Source: Flavobacterium sp. UBA4098
Lineage (GTDB): Bacteria; Bacteroidota; Bacteroidia; Flavobacteriales; Flavobacteriaceae
Assembly: GCA_002382495.1 (NCBI GenBank)
Contig: DFXW01000026.1
Coordinates: 1-54,138, forward strand
DNA: 54,138 nt
Direction: 5' to 3'
A program made the position numbers and the translations under genes. Of the stretch, positions 1-8,527 are shown piece after piece. Every line of letters starts with the position of its first letter. The first letter of the stretch is position 1. The notes under the pieces are model-generated. The model saw only the letters and a program-made list of their open reading frames with translations. It was not told where the DNA came from and ran no database searches.

Positions 1-53
1 TGAAAGAACAAAGGATTGATAATTGGATATTAAGGCTTCTTAAAAGAGAATAA
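1..53 (+). CDS. 3' end of an upstream gene (partial)
   Basis: Read from base 3, the frame is open to a TAA at 51-53 and encodes KEQRIDNWILRLLKRE. This ends 7 bp before the next ATG, as expected for the tail of an upstream co-directional glycan gene. Only 16 residues are visible, so no family can be named. The alternative is that this is non-coding spacer. Confidence 0.4.
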   Translation, partial: KEQRIDNWILRLLKRE

Positions 54-60
54 AGGGATA

Positions 61-1242
61 ATGGATATATCTAAAGGACTAAATTTGTTTATAATACTAC
101 TGTTATTTTTGTTTTGCGGATCAGTTTATCCTATTGTTTTTGGAGCTAATTTGTTTTATTTCATATTGCTAATTGTGTCAATTGTGTCGCTTTTATTTCA
201 AAAAGAATACTATAAAGATCATTTAATATCATTTTTAAATGCTACAGGGATATTAATGTTTTTTTTGTCTTTAAATTGGATTTTAACTGGGTTTAATTCA
301 AGTTTTATTGAGTATCCTGTGATGTATGGTTTAGTTTTTATTTTCAACATGGCTTTTCTTGCATTAATTAACAAAGAAAATATCTCTATTTATAATTTTG
401 ATTTTGTTTTTATTACAATTGTTATTTATTCATTTTTGAATTTTATTGCTAGTAATTTTCTGACGAGTTTGTTTACTCCTTTTTCAAACGACAGTTATTC
501 CTGTAATCAACTTTTTTATATCTTTTTCTATGTAGCCAAGCATACGATATTAGGAATAGATATAGTTAGAAATCAAGGTATTTATTGGGAGCCTGGAGTA
601 TTGAGTGTAGTTCTTAATGTTTTTTTATTTAGGCTGCTTTTTGGAGAAAAGCGAAAACTTAATAAACTTTTGGTATTTTTAACTTGTTTTTTGATTTTTA
701 CAACTTTTTCTACAACAGGTCTTTTAGTAGTATTTCTTCAGTTTGTATATTACCTTTTTAAAAGTGATAGTAGCAAGATAAAAAAAATAAGTTTTTTGTT
801 TTTATTTTTGGTAGTTTCAACTCCTATTTTAATTTCTAATATTAATGAAAAAGTTTCAGGTGAGGGAGAAGCGTCATTTTTAATTAGAAATTACGATGCA
901 TTAGTTTCTCTGGATATTACTAAAGATAATTTTTTTACAGCGGTTGGATTTTCAAAAATTAAAAATAAAGAAGCTCAAGAAAAAAGTTCAATCTATATGG
1001 ATAGTGATTTTACAGAAGCTCACGGCAACACGAATTCTGTAATAACTATTTTTTTATATTTAGGGGTGCCATTAGGGTTGTCTTATTTATTCCTATTGTA
1101 TAATCAGAAAATAATTAATTATAATAAAGGATTTTTTTTTCTCCTAATGTTAATTTGTATGGCTTCTGAGCCATTGATTTTTCATGGTTTCTTTGTTTTT
1201 TTTATTAGCAGTTATTTTTACTCTCCAGTCAAAATGCTTTAG
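61..1242 (+). CDS. Wzy-like O-antigen/polysaccharide polymerase
   Basis: This is a polytopic inner-membrane protein of 393 aa, with about ten or more hydrophobic segments along its whole length. A large loop around residues 140-185 carries RNQGIYWEPGVL, resembling the Arg/Glu-Pro loop seen in O-antigen polymerase and ligase families. Proteins of this class join lipid-linked repeat units on the periplasmic side. It sits at the head of a run of glycosyltransferases. Wzy proteins diverge strongly, so the call rests on topology, the EP loop and context. The gene is extremely AT-rich, typical of transferred polymerase genes. A WaaL-type ligase is the main alternative. Confidence 0.7.
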   Translation: MDISKGLNLFIILLLFLFCGSVYPIVFGANLFYFILLIVSIVSLLFQKEYYKDHLISFLNATGILMFFLSLNWILTGFNSSFIEYPVMYGLVFIFNMAFLALINKENISIYNFDFVFITIVIYSFLNFIASNFLTSLFTPFSNDSYSCNQLFYIFFYVAKHTILGIDIVRNQGIYWEPGVLSVVLNVFLFRLLFGEKRKLNKLLVFLTCFLIFTTFSTTGLLVVFLQFVYYLFKSDSSKIKKISFLFLFLVVSTPILISNINEKVSGEGEASFLIRNYDALVSLDITKDNFFTAVGFSKIKNKEAQEKSSIYMDSDFTEAHGNTNSVITIFLYLGVPLGLSYLFLLYNQKIINYNKGFFFLLMLICMASEPLIFHGFFVFFISSYFYSPVKML

Positions 1243-1285
1243 AAAAATTCTTAATTTTTAAAAAAAATTGATTTAATAAAATTAA

Positions 1286-2161
1286 ATGTCAAAATACAAT
1301 CTTATAATAATTTCAACCTGCTGTGATCATAATTATATTTATAAATTAATAAAAAGTGTTAATGACAATAACTCATTTATTTCTGTTTGTGTGATAATTG
1401 TAAATCAAACTAAAGAATTAATTAGTGGTATTAAAAAATCAGGGTTCAATAATTTTAAAGTAATTGATCATGGAGAAAATGTCAATAGCTCTGTAGCTAG
1501 GAACATTGGAATAAAATATTTACTAGATAATAATTATTATTCTGAGTTTGTCTGTTTTCCTGATGATGATTCTTCTTATGATGATTCTTTTTTCAAAGCA
1601 ATTCAAAAGAAAATCCAGGAAGAAGATTTTAAGAATTTAATAACAGATGTGTATTGTACAGGAACATATCGTTATTTTAGAAAAATTAATCTTAATAATA
1701 TAACATTATTGTCTAAAAAAGATTTCAATATTGTAGGAGCTGTTAATATGGTGTTGAATTATTCAACTTTTTTTAATGTTAAATATTTTGATGAAAGTTT
1801 CGGAATAAATGCAAAGTATGGAGCTGGTGAAGATGGAGATTATTTCATTAGAGCGGTAAAATTTGAGCCGTTTTATTATAGTAATGAAGTGTATTCGTTT
1901 CATCCGTCTAGTTTTGATAAGTTTAAAAAGCTTAATTATAAACAAAAAAGAAAGAAACTTAATACTTATGGTATTGGGGTAATGGCTCTCTTGTCTAAAC
2001 ATAAAATGTATTTCCATGCTTTATATGTTGTTTTTCGTGCTTTAGGCGGTGCTATATTTTCTTTTTCTAGGTTAGAATTATCATTAGGATTAGCATATTT
2101 TGAGGGCAATTTCGTTAGACTAAAGACACTAGTGAAATTTTTAATTGTTCCAATTAAATGA
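1286..2161 (+). CDS. glycosyltransferase family 2
   Basis: This 291-aa protein looks like a GT-A glycosyltransferase. The N-terminal strand-rich start (YNLIIISTCC) is followed by VNSSVARNIGIKYLL and a metal-binding acidic cluster FPDDDSSYDD near residue 93. A later GAGEDGDYFIRA motif near residue 182 resembles the ED acceptor/catalytic motif of family 2 enzymes. It probably adds one sugar of the repeat unit on the cytoplasmic face. The donor sugar cannot be read from the sequence. It starts 43 bp after the polymerase gene and shares its very high AT content. Confidence 0.8.
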   Translation: MSKYNLIIISTCCDHNYIYKLIKSVNDNNSFISVCVIIVNQTKELISGIKKSGFNNFKVIDHGENVNSSVARNIGIKYLLDNNYYSEFVCFPDDDSSYDDSFFKAIQKKIQEEDFKNLITDVYCTGTYRYFRKINLNNITLLSKKDFNIVGAVNMVLNYSTFFNVKYFDESFGINAKYGAGEDGDYFIRAVKFEPFYYSNEVYSFHPSSFDKFKKLNYKQKRKKLNTYGIGVMALLSKHKMYFHALYVVFRALGGAIFSFSRLELSLGLAYFEGNFVRLKTLVKFLIVPIK

Positions 2162-2237
2162 TTTAAGGGAAAGTAAATTTTATTAATGATTTCAGAAAAA
2201 GATTTATCGACACTTGCATTATTATAAATTAAATTAA

Positions 2238-3056
2238 ATGACAGTAAAAATAAGTTCCAGTATCGTTTTGTATAAAAATAATTTTATGTTGGTGCAAAAT
2301 ACAATTAAATCTTTATTGAGAAATGAAGCTGTCGATATAATTTTTTTAGTAGATAATTCCCCAACAGATAAGTTGAGAGAGTTAAAAATTGGTCCACGAA
2401 TTGAATATCTGCATAATCCATCAAATCCTGGATTTGGATCAGCACACAACATTGCTATCCAAAAAGCAATAGCAGCGGGGAGTAATTTTCATTTTATCGT
2501 CAACCCAGATATTTACTTTACAGATAATGTCATTTCAATGATGGTAGATTATGTAGAACAAAATCCGGACATTGGATTGATGATGCCTCAGATTTTAAAT
2601 GAAGATGGTACGATTCAGAATTTGCCTAAACTACTGCCTAACCCATGGAGTATTTTATTACGAAAAATTAAAAGACCAAGCGGATATTACACAAAATTTA
2701 TTGAAAAATATGAATTAAGGAATGTACCACAACAACATATATATAATACTCCAATTCTTTCGGGTTGCTTTACTTTACTAAATTTAAAAGCTATTCAAGA
2801 AGTAGGAATGTACGATGATAATTATTTCATGTATTTTGAGGATTGGGATTTATCCCGTAGAATGCATCAAAAGTATAAGACTATTTACTACCCGTTAGTA
2901 TCGGTATATCACGGATATGAGTCTGGAGCAAACAAAAGTTTTAAATTATTTAAAATTTTTATTCAATCTGCCTATGCTTATTTTAACAAATGGGGTTGGT
3001 TTTTTGATAAAGAGCGAATACAAATGAATAAAAAGGCTTTATCTCAATTTGAATAA
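2238..3056 (+). CDS. glycosyltransferase family 2, rhamnosyltransferase-like (WbbL type)
   Basis: A 272-aa GT2 protein. VDNSPTDKLREL near the N-terminus, HNPSNPGFGSAHNIAI, the VNPDIYF donor-binding segment and FEDWDLSRRMHQKY are the usual blocks of the WbbL/RfbF rhamnosyltransferase-like subgroup. A role in transferring L-rhamnose fits the complete dTDP-rhamnose gene set a few kilobases downstream, but that is inference. It ends in TAA directly followed by the ATG of the next gene, so the two are probably translationally coupled. Confidence 0.8.
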   Translation: MTVKISSSIVLYKNNFMLVQNTIKSLLRNEAVDIIFLVDNSPTDKLRELKIGPRIEYLHNPSNPGFGSAHNIAIQKAIAAGSNFHFIVNPDIYFTDNVISMMVDYVEQNPDIGLMMPQILNEDGTIQNLPKLLPNPWSILLRKIKRPSGYYTKFIEKYELRNVPQQHIYNTPILSGCFTLLNLKAIQEVGMYDDNYFMYFEDWDLSRRMHQKYKTIYYPLVSVYHGYESGANKSFKLFKIFIQSAYAYFNKWGWFFDKERIQMNKKALSQFE

Positions 3057-3965
3057 ATGAAAATATCAATTACAGGTGTTACTGGTTTTGTAGGATCTAA
3101 TCTATTTGAAAACTTATTAGAGCATAATTGCGAGCCCAAAGCCCTTAATCTCAGAAAACCAAATTGGAAATCCGAGATTGAAACAGATGCTAAAGCCATC
3201 ATTCACCTCGCAGGTAAAGCCCACGATACAAAAAACTCTTCAAATTCTAAAAATTATTTTGATATAAATTCCAAACTAACTCATGATTTATTTGATGTTT
3301 TTTTGGAAAGTAATTGTCGCGATTTTATTTTTTTTAGTAGTGTAAAAGCTGTTACAGATCAAACAGAGGATATTGTAACAGAACAAACAGTTACTAATCC
3401 CAAAACTGCTTATGGTCAATCAAAGTTATTGGCAGAGCAGTATATTTTAAGCAAAGAATTACCCAAGGGAAAGCGCGTTTTTATTATTCGTCCTTCTATG
3501 ATTCATGGGCCAGGTAATAAAGGTAATTTGAACTTATTGTATCAATTAGTTAGTAAAGGTATTCCATGGCCTTTAGGAGCTTTTCATAACCAACGTTCTT
3601 TTTGTAGTATTGATAATGTTTGTTATGTAATTCTTCAGATATTAGAACGAGAATATATTCCTTCGGGAGTATACAATTTAGCAGATGATGAAACTTTATC
3701 AACTAATGAATTGATTGAGTTAATTGCTGCTTCTACAAGTAGAAAAGCTAGAATTTTTCCAATTCCTAAGAAAATAATAAATACAATCGCTAAAATTGGG
3801 GATATTTTACATTTGCCTTTAAATACAGAACGCTTGGATAAGTTGACTGAAAATTTTGTGGTGTCTAACACTAAAATAAAAGCTATTTTTGTAATTGAAA
3901 AATTACCTGTTTCAGCAAAAGAAGGGATTTCCAAAACGATTAAATCTTTTAATTGTGATTTTTGA
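3057..3965 (+). CDS. NAD-dependent epimerase/reductase, WbpV-like
   Basis: An extended short-chain dehydrogenase of 302 aa. It has the nucleotide-binding GVTGFVGSN at residues 7-15, a catalytic Ser region (FFSSVKAV) and YGQSK as the YxxxK pair. Enzymes of this type epimerise or reduce NDP-sugars. Together with the downstream phosphoglycosyl transferase and the WbpM-like dehydratase at 9523, it could reduce UDP-4-keto-6-deoxy-HexNAc to UDP-QuiNAc or UDP-FucNAc, as WbpV and relatives do. That substrate is inferred from context; UDP-glucose 4-epimerase activity is the alternative. It begins at the base after the preceding stop codon. Confidence 0.75.
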   Translation: MKISITGVTGFVGSNLFENLLEHNCEPKALNLRKPNWKSEIETDAKAIIHLAGKAHDTKNSSNSKNYFDINSKLTHDLFDVFLESNCRDFIFFSSVKAVTDQTEDIVTEQTVTNPKTAYGQSKLLAEQYILSKELPKGKRVFIIRPSMIHGPGNKGNLNLLYQLVSKGIPWPLGAFHNQRSFCSIDNVCYVILQILEREYIPSGVYNLADDETLSTNELIELIAASTSRKARIFPIPKKIINTIAKIGDILHLPLNTERLDKLTENFVVSNTKIKAIFVIEKLPVSAKEGISKTIKSFNCDF

Positions 3966-4431
3966 AAAAATACAAAAAGTGTTAGACTCGTATTCCTTAA
4001 AGGTTATTTCAAAAGATAATCGCCCCTGGGGTGGTTTTTTCGTTATTGCTGAGGAGCAAGCACAAGAGTTTGCTAATCATTATTTTGATGGCTTGGATGT
4101 TTCGACTCTAAAAAGAGGCGGTGCATTAAGTCCAAAGATATTAGTGGTAGCGCCAGAGAAACGATTGTCCTGGCAATACCACCATCGCAGAGCCGAAATT
4201 TGGCGTGTCATTCAAGGACAAGCTGGGGTTAAACGAAGTGCTACCGATACAGAAGGAGAGTTGGAAATTTTAAACGTTGGAGACACTATTACCCTACAAC
4301 AAGGCGAACGTCACCGTTTAATTGGGCTTGACGATTATGCTGTCATTGCTGAGATTTGGCAACATACGGATGCGAACCATCCATCGGATGAAGATGATAT
4401 TGTTCGAGTACAGGATGATTTTGGAAGATAA
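3955..4431 (+). CDS. stand-alone cupin, mannose-6-phosphate isomerase type II-like
   Basis: A small cupin whose core runs from NRPWGGF through LSWQYHHRRAEIWRVI and QGERHRLIG to the AEIWQH strand, the pattern of the C-terminal isomerase domain of ManC-type bifunctional enzymes. No guanylyltransferase domain is attached and none lies nearby. It may isomerise mannose-6-phosphate or act on another sugar phosphate. I chose GTG 3955, giving 158 aa and an 11-bp overlap with the previous gene. The only upstream ATG (3895) would overlap that gene by 71 bp and add residues that read like out-of-frame sequence. GTG 3979 is also possible. Confidence 0.7.
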   Translation: MIFEKIQKVLDSYSLKVISKDNRPWGGFFVIAEEQAQEFANHYFDGLDVSTLKRGGALSPKILVVAPEKRLSWQYHHRRAEIWRVIQGQAGVKRSATDTEGELEILNVGDTITLQQGERHRLIGLDDYAVIAEIWQHTDANHPSDEDDIVRVQDDFGR

Positions 4432-4519
4432 GTAGATATACGATTTACGAAGTTAGAGGTACGATATTTAAGTGTTAAGACTAAACTAATAACCTCATAA
4501 ACTAATTAAACAAAAACAA

Positions 4520-5080
4520 ATGATACGTTTTTTTGATTTTATTTTTTCTTTGATTGGACTGCTACTCTTAAGTCCGATACTTTTGGTATTACTAATTATT
4601 GGGTATTTTGATACGGGTTCTCCTATTTTTTGTCAAGAGCGCGTGGGGAAAAACAAGCAAGCCTTTTATTTGTATAAGTTGCGTTCTATGCATTTGGATA
4701 CGAAGTCGGTAGCTACTCATTTGGCCAATTATAGTGCAGTGACAAAATACGGTGCCTTTTTACGAAAATCCAAACTAGATGAGTTACCACAATTATGGAA
4801 TGTATTACTAGGGGATATGAGTTTAGTAGGACCACGACCTAATTTATTCAATCAAGAAGAACTAATTCAAGAGCGCGATAGCCGAGGTGTGTACAAAGTA
4901 GTACCTGGCATTACGGGTTTATCACAAATCAATAAAATAGACATGTCCACGCCACAACTCTTGGCAGAGACCGATGCCAAAATGACATCAAACTTAACCG
5001 TAATCTTGTATTTTAAATACATTATTATGACGGTTTTTGGAAAGGGCTCTGGGGATAGAATGATAAATCGTAAATCGTAA
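4520..5080 (+). CDS. bacterial sugar transferase (monotopic phosphoglycosyl transferase, PglC/WbpL-like role)
   Basis: This 186-aa protein begins with one hydrophobic re-entrant segment (residues 2-30), followed by the soluble catalytic core of the bacterial sugar transferase family. Visible family motifs are CQERVGKN, FYLYKLRSM, LRKSKLDELPQLWNVL and MSLVGPRPN. Such enzymes move a phospho-sugar from a UDP-sugar to undecaprenyl phosphate and so start repeat-unit assembly at the inner membrane. The length matches the short PglC class, not the longer WbaP/WcaJ class with four extra TM helices. A 6-deoxy-HexNAc substrate is inferred from the neighbouring epimerase and dehydratase. Confidence 0.9.
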   Translation: MIRFFDFIFSLIGLLLLSPILLVLLIIGYFDTGSPIFCQERVGKNKQAFYLYKLRSMHLDTKSVATHLANYSAVTKYGAFLRKSKLDELPQLWNVLLGDMSLVGPRPNLFNQEELIQERDSRGVYKVVPGITGLSQINKIDMSTPQLLAETDAKMTSNLTVILYFKYIIMTVFGKGSGDRMINRKS

Positions 5081-5090
5081 ACCGTAATTA

Positions 5091-5121
5091 GCTTCGCTCC
5101 GTTCGGCTTTGCCTCGGGTCG
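5091..5121. repeat. 31-bp dispersed intergenic repeat, copy 1 of 3
   Basis: A GC-rich block beginning GCTTCGCTCCGTTCGGCT and ending CTCGGGTCG, in the spacer between the sugar transferase gene and rfbC. It differs by one base from the copies at 5891 and 14235. All three are preceded by TTA and flanked by short ATCGTAAATCG-like strings. Confidence 0.85.
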
Positions 5122-5165
5122 TGATTCGAATCATGTTCAACAACATATAACTGATATCAAAAACA

Positions 5166-5714
5166 ATGACTATAGAAACTACACCCATACAAGATTTAGT
5201 AATTATCAATCCTACCGTATTTGAAGATGCGCGTGGGTATTTTTTTGAGGCCTATAATCAAAATTCATTAGCAGCAGAAGGGATTAACATCCAGTTTGTG
5301 CAGGACAACCAATCGTTTTCCAAACGCGGTACTTTGAGAGGCTTGCATTATCAAAATCCGCCTTTTGCTCAGACGAAATTAGTTAGAGTGCTACAAGGAG
5401 AGATTATTGATGTGGCTGTAGATATTAGAAAGCAATCGCCTACTTACGGTAAGCATTTTGCTATTAAACTAACCGCTGATAACAAAAAACAATTGTTGAT
5501 TCCGCATGGTTTTGCCCATGGGTTTTCAGTCATCAGTGAAACGGCCGTAGTATTGTACAAATGCGATCAGTTTTACAACAAAGAAAGTGAAGGCGGAATT
5601 CGTTTTGATGATCCCACTTTAAACATTGACTGGGGCATGGACTTAGCAGCCGCTATTGTGTCGGCTAAGGATTTGGTGTTGCCGGGGATAGAGGGGTGTA
5701 ATAGTCAATTTTAA
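5166..5714 (+). CDS. rfbC: dTDP-4-dehydrorhamnose 3,5-epimerase
   Basis: A 182-aa cupin that epimerises C3 and C5 of dTDP-4-keto-6-deoxyglucose, the third step to dTDP-L-rhamnose. FEDARGYFFEAY carries the substrate-binding Arg, and GTLRGLHYQ carries the catalytic His at residue 61. LIPHGFAHGF and the C-terminal FDDPTLNIDW block complete the family pattern. Length is normal. It stands apart from rfbD by a 236-bp repeat-rich spacer. Confidence 0.95.
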   Translation: MTIETTPIQDLVIINPTVFEDARGYFFEAYNQNSLAAEGINIQFVQDNQSFSKRGTLRGLHYQNPPFAQTKLVRVLQGEIIDVAVDIRKQSPTYGKHFAIKLTADNKKQLLIPHGFAHGFSVISETAVVLYKCDQFYNKESEGGIRFDDPTLNIDWGMDLAAAIVSAKDLVLPGIEGCNSQF

Positions 5715-5805
5715 TTGTGAGGCGTGAACCGAAATTCATGAATCGTGAATCGTGAATCGAATTACGATTTGAAAATGAGCTAATTTGTAAATTTGAAAAT
5801 GTAAC

Positions 5806-5861
5806 AATTCGTCTATTTAGCGCTAGACGTTCCCCTCTTGAGAGGGGCTAGGGGTGTGTCT
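5806..5861 (+). repeat. palindromic intergenic element, copy A
   Basis: Two adjacent hairpins. The first is CGTCTA (5810-5815) with TAGACG (5824-5829), and the second is CCCCTCT (5832-5838) with AGAGGGG (5841-5847). A tail of CTAGGGGTGTGTCT follows. The same element occurs in opposite orientation at 11681-11783, carrying a 47-bp insertion in the second hairpin. The structure resembles REP-type elements. Confidence 0.85.
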
Positions 5862-5890
5862 ATTATTTCAATATTAGATATACGATATTA

Positions 5891-5921
5891 GCTTCGCTCC
5901 GTTCGGCTTCGCCTCGGGTCG
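5891..5921. repeat. 31-bp dispersed intergenic repeat, copy 2 of 3
   Basis: Beginning GCTTCGCTCCGTTCGGCT and ending CTCGGGTCG, this copy is identical to the one at 14235. It lies 30 bp upstream of the rfbD start, next to palindromic element copy A. Confidence 0.85.
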
Positions 5922-5950
5922 AATTACGATTTACGAATCACGCATAAATT

Positions 5951-6817
5951 ATGAAAAAAATACTAGTAACAGGAGCCAATGGCCAATTGGGATCCGAATT
6001 GAAGGAATTGGCAAGTGATTATTCACAATTCGAATGGGTGTTTGCGGATCGCTCGGTTTTGGATTTGAGTGATTTGACATCGATATCGAATGTGTTGGAT
6101 ACTATTCAGCCACAAATTATTATTAATTGTGCAGCTTACACAGCAGTAGATAAAGCGGAAACAGAAACTGAATTAGCAGATGTATTGAATCACCAAGCTG
6201 TAGGAGTTGTAGCTCAATGGAGTGCAAACCACGATTGTCGTTTAGTTCACGTTTCTACCGATTATGTGTTTGATGGGAATTCTAGTATGGCTTTAACCGA
6301 AGAGGCGCTAACCGGGGCGATCAACGTCTATGGACAAACCAAATTGGCTGGAGAACAAGCCTGTATGAGTGAAAACCCAGATGCGATTGTTATTCGTACT
6401 TCGTGGGTATATTCTCGTTTTGGGAATAATTTTGTTAAAACCATGTCTCGCTTAATGCAGGAACGCGATAGTTTGACTATAGTGAACGACCAAATAGGCA
6501 GTCCCACTTATGCCGCCGATTTGGCGCAAGCGATTCTAACCATTATAACGCATTCGCATTGGCAAGCAGGGATCTATCACTTTTCGAACGAAGGGGAAAT
6601 CAGTTGGTACGAATTTGCCCTAGCCATTCAAGAAATTGGAGGTTTCGATTGTGCTCTATCTGGTATTCCAAGTTCGGATTATCCTACGCCAGCCCAACGA
6701 CCGCATTATTCCTTATTGGACAAATCTAAAATTACGACTACTTTTGGTGTGGTGGTGCCTGGATATCGAGAGAGTTTAGAAAAATGTATGGGATTGTTAC
6801 GAATTGACACGAATTAA
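5951..6817 (+). CDS. rfbD: dTDP-4-dehydrorhamnose reductase
   Basis: This 288-aa SDR enzyme performs the final NAD(P)H-dependent reduction to dTDP-L-rhamnose. It shows GANGQLGSEL at residues 7-16, INCAAYTAVDKAE, the VSTDYVFDG block and YGQTK as the catalytic YxxxK. SWVYSRFGNNFVKTM and RPHYSLLDKSKI are family-specific segments. Length is normal. It stands in its own unit, with repeat-rich spacers of 236 bp before it and 185 bp after it. Confidence 0.95.
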   Translation: MKKILVTGANGQLGSELKELASDYSQFEWVFADRSVLDLSDLTSISNVLDTIQPQIIINCAAYTAVDKAETETELADVLNHQAVGVVAQWSANHDCRLVHVSTDYVFDGNSSMALTEEALTGAINVYGQTKLAGEQACMSENPDAIVIRTSWVYSRFGNNFVKTMSRLMQERDSLTIVNDQIGSPTYAADLAQAILTIITHSHWQAGIYHFSNEGEISWYEFALAIQEIGGFDCALSGIPSSDYPTPAQRPHYSLLDKSKITTTFGVVVPGYRESLEKCMGLLRIDTN

Positions 6818-7002
6818 CTCTAATTGACACAAATTAATTCGAATTATGGGATTAGATTCTGAGAATATAGTTTTTGAATGAACTAAAATAACCCTAGGAT
6901 TTCGATTAATTTTGGCAAGCTAAAATAATTTATAATAATCAATTAAAATACTCTGAAATATTTCGCGTTAATTCGTGTAATTAGAAAAATTTGTAATTAA
7001 AA

Positions 7003-8052
7003 ATGAAAAAAATACTAATCACCGGCGGTGCCGGATTTATTGGGTCTCATGTGGTAAGACGATTTGTGAATCAATATCCGAATTACCATATATATAATTT
7101 GGATGCCTTGACCTATGCAGGGAATTTAGAAAACATAGCCGATATTGAAAAGGCGCCTAATTATACCTTTGTCAAAGGGGATATTGTAGACGCTCCATTC
7201 ATCGATGCTTTGTTTGCGGAGCATCAGTTTGATGGGGTTTTGCATTTGGCAGCCGAATCGCATGTGGATCGCTCGATTACCGATCCTTTGGCTTTTGTGA
7301 AAACCAATGTGATTGGGACCATGAATTTGCTGAATGCGGCTAAAACCATTTGGAAAGACCAAATGGAAGGCAAACGCTTTTACCACATCAGTACCGATGA
7401 GGTGTATGGAAGTTTGGGTGCCGAAGGTTTGTTTACCGAAACCACGGCTTACGACCCGAATTCGCCTTACTCTGCTTCCAAAGCGAGTTCGGATCATTTT
7501 GTGCGTGCTTATGGTGAAACCTATGGTTTGCCGTATGTGTTGACGAATTGTTCCAACAACTACGGACCTTTTCATTTTCCAGAGAAATTGATTCCGCTGT
7601 TTATTAATAATATCATTCACAACAAGCCTTTGCCAGTCTACGGCGACGGAAAATATACCCGCGATTGGTTATTCGTAGAAGACCATGCGGTAGCCATTGA
7701 TTTGGTTTTCCACCAAGGAGTGAATCACGACACCTATAACATTGGTGGTTTCAACGAATGGCAAAATATTGATTTGGTTAAATTATTGTGCCACATCATG
7801 GACGAGAAATTAGGACGTCCAGCTGGTACTTCGGCTCAGTTGATTACTTATGTGAAAGACCGTCCGGGTCACGATTTACGTTATGCGATTGATGCTACAA
7901 AAATCAATCAAGAGTTGGGTTGGAAACCATCTGTTACTTTTGAAGAAGGATTGGAACGCACCGTGAACTGGTATTTGGACAATCAACAATGGTTGGATAA
8001 TGTGACCTCGGGGGCGTATGCATCCTACTACGAAAAACAATATTCGAATTAA
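7003..8052 (+). CDS. rfbB: dTDP-glucose 4,6-dehydratase
   Basis: This 349-aa extended SDR converts dTDP-glucose to dTDP-4-keto-6-deoxyglucose with bound NAD. Motifs are GGAGFIGSHV at residues 8-17, HLAAESHVDRSI, ISTDEVYGSL with the catalytic DE pair, and YSASKASSDH as YxxxK. The C-terminal RDWLFVEDHA and DRPGHDLRYAID blocks are diagnostic. The coding sequence is noticeably richer in G and C than the glycosyltransferase genes at the start of the window. Confidence 0.96.
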   Translation: MKKILITGGAGFIGSHVVRRFVNQYPNYHIYNLDALTYAGNLENIADIEKAPNYTFVKGDIVDAPFIDALFAEHQFDGVLHLAAESHVDRSITDPLAFVKTNVIGTMNLLNAAKTIWKDQMEGKRFYHISTDEVYGSLGAEGLFTETTAYDPNSPYSASKASSDHFVRAYGETYGLPYVLTNCSNNYGPFHFPEKLIPLFINNIIHNKPLPVYGDGKYTRDWLFVEDHAVAIDLVFHQGVNHDTYNIGGFNEWQNIDLVKLLCHIMDEKLGRPAGTSAQLITYVKDRPGHDLRYAIDATKINQELGWKPSVTFEEGLERTVNWYLDNQQWLDNVTSGAYASYYEKQYSN

Positions 8053-8073
8053 CACGAATTAGACGAATTGAAT

Positions 8074-8472
8074 ATGGATGCCCCCTCCAAAATACTCTTT
8101 AAAGACGAAAGTTATGCTATTATAGGCGCTTGTATGAAAGTACATAGAGCTTTAGGTCCTGGATTTCTAGAAGCTGTCTATGAAGAGGTAGTAGAAAAAG
8201 AGTTTATTGTTCAAAATATTCCCTATAAAAGACAAGTTCAATTGAATTTGTATTACGAAGGAGTACAATTGAAAAAGCGGTATAGAGCTGACTTTGTTTG
8301 CTATGATAGCATCATTGTTGAATTGAAAGCAGTAACTCAGATACATTCGGTATTATATGCGCAACTGCAGAATTATTTAAAATGCACGAATATGGAATTG
8401 GGACTATTGATTAATTTTGGAACCCCATCCCTAACTTATAAAAGAATAGTAAACTCAAAAAAATTCGACTAA
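8074..8472 (+). CDS. GxxExxY family protein (PD-(D/E)XK nuclease-like fold)
   Basis: This 132-aa protein carries GFLEAVY at residues 30-36, the signature that names the GxxExxY family. RADFVCYDSIIVELKA gives the D...ExK arrangement of a PD-(D/E)XK-like core. Family members often sit inside polysaccharide clusters of Bacteroidota. Their cellular role is not established, and a nuclease activity is only suggested by the fold. It lies between rfbB (21 bp after) and rfbA (55 bp before). I prefer ATG 8074 over the in-frame TTG at 8068. Confidence 0.85.
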   Translation: MDAPSKILFKDESYAIIGACMKVHRALGPGFLEAVYEEVVEKEFIVQNIPYKRQVQLNLYYEGVQLKKRYRADFVCYDSIIVELKAVTQIHSVLYAQLQNYLKCTNMELGLLINFGTPSLTYKRIVNSKKFD

Positions 8473-8527
8473 TTTAAGTAATTAGTTTAATTCGCGAAAT
8501 TCGCGAAAATTCGCAAAATTAGAACCT

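Noticed and set aside
3895..3954. ATG 3895 as the start of the cupin gene
   Set aside because: It would overlap the preceding gene by 71 bp, and the added residues do not resemble the family N-terminus.
7126..7620. A 164-codon open frame on the minus strand
   Set aside because: It lies fully inside rfbB on the opposite strand, has no family motif, and its composition reads as the complement of a well-conserved gene.
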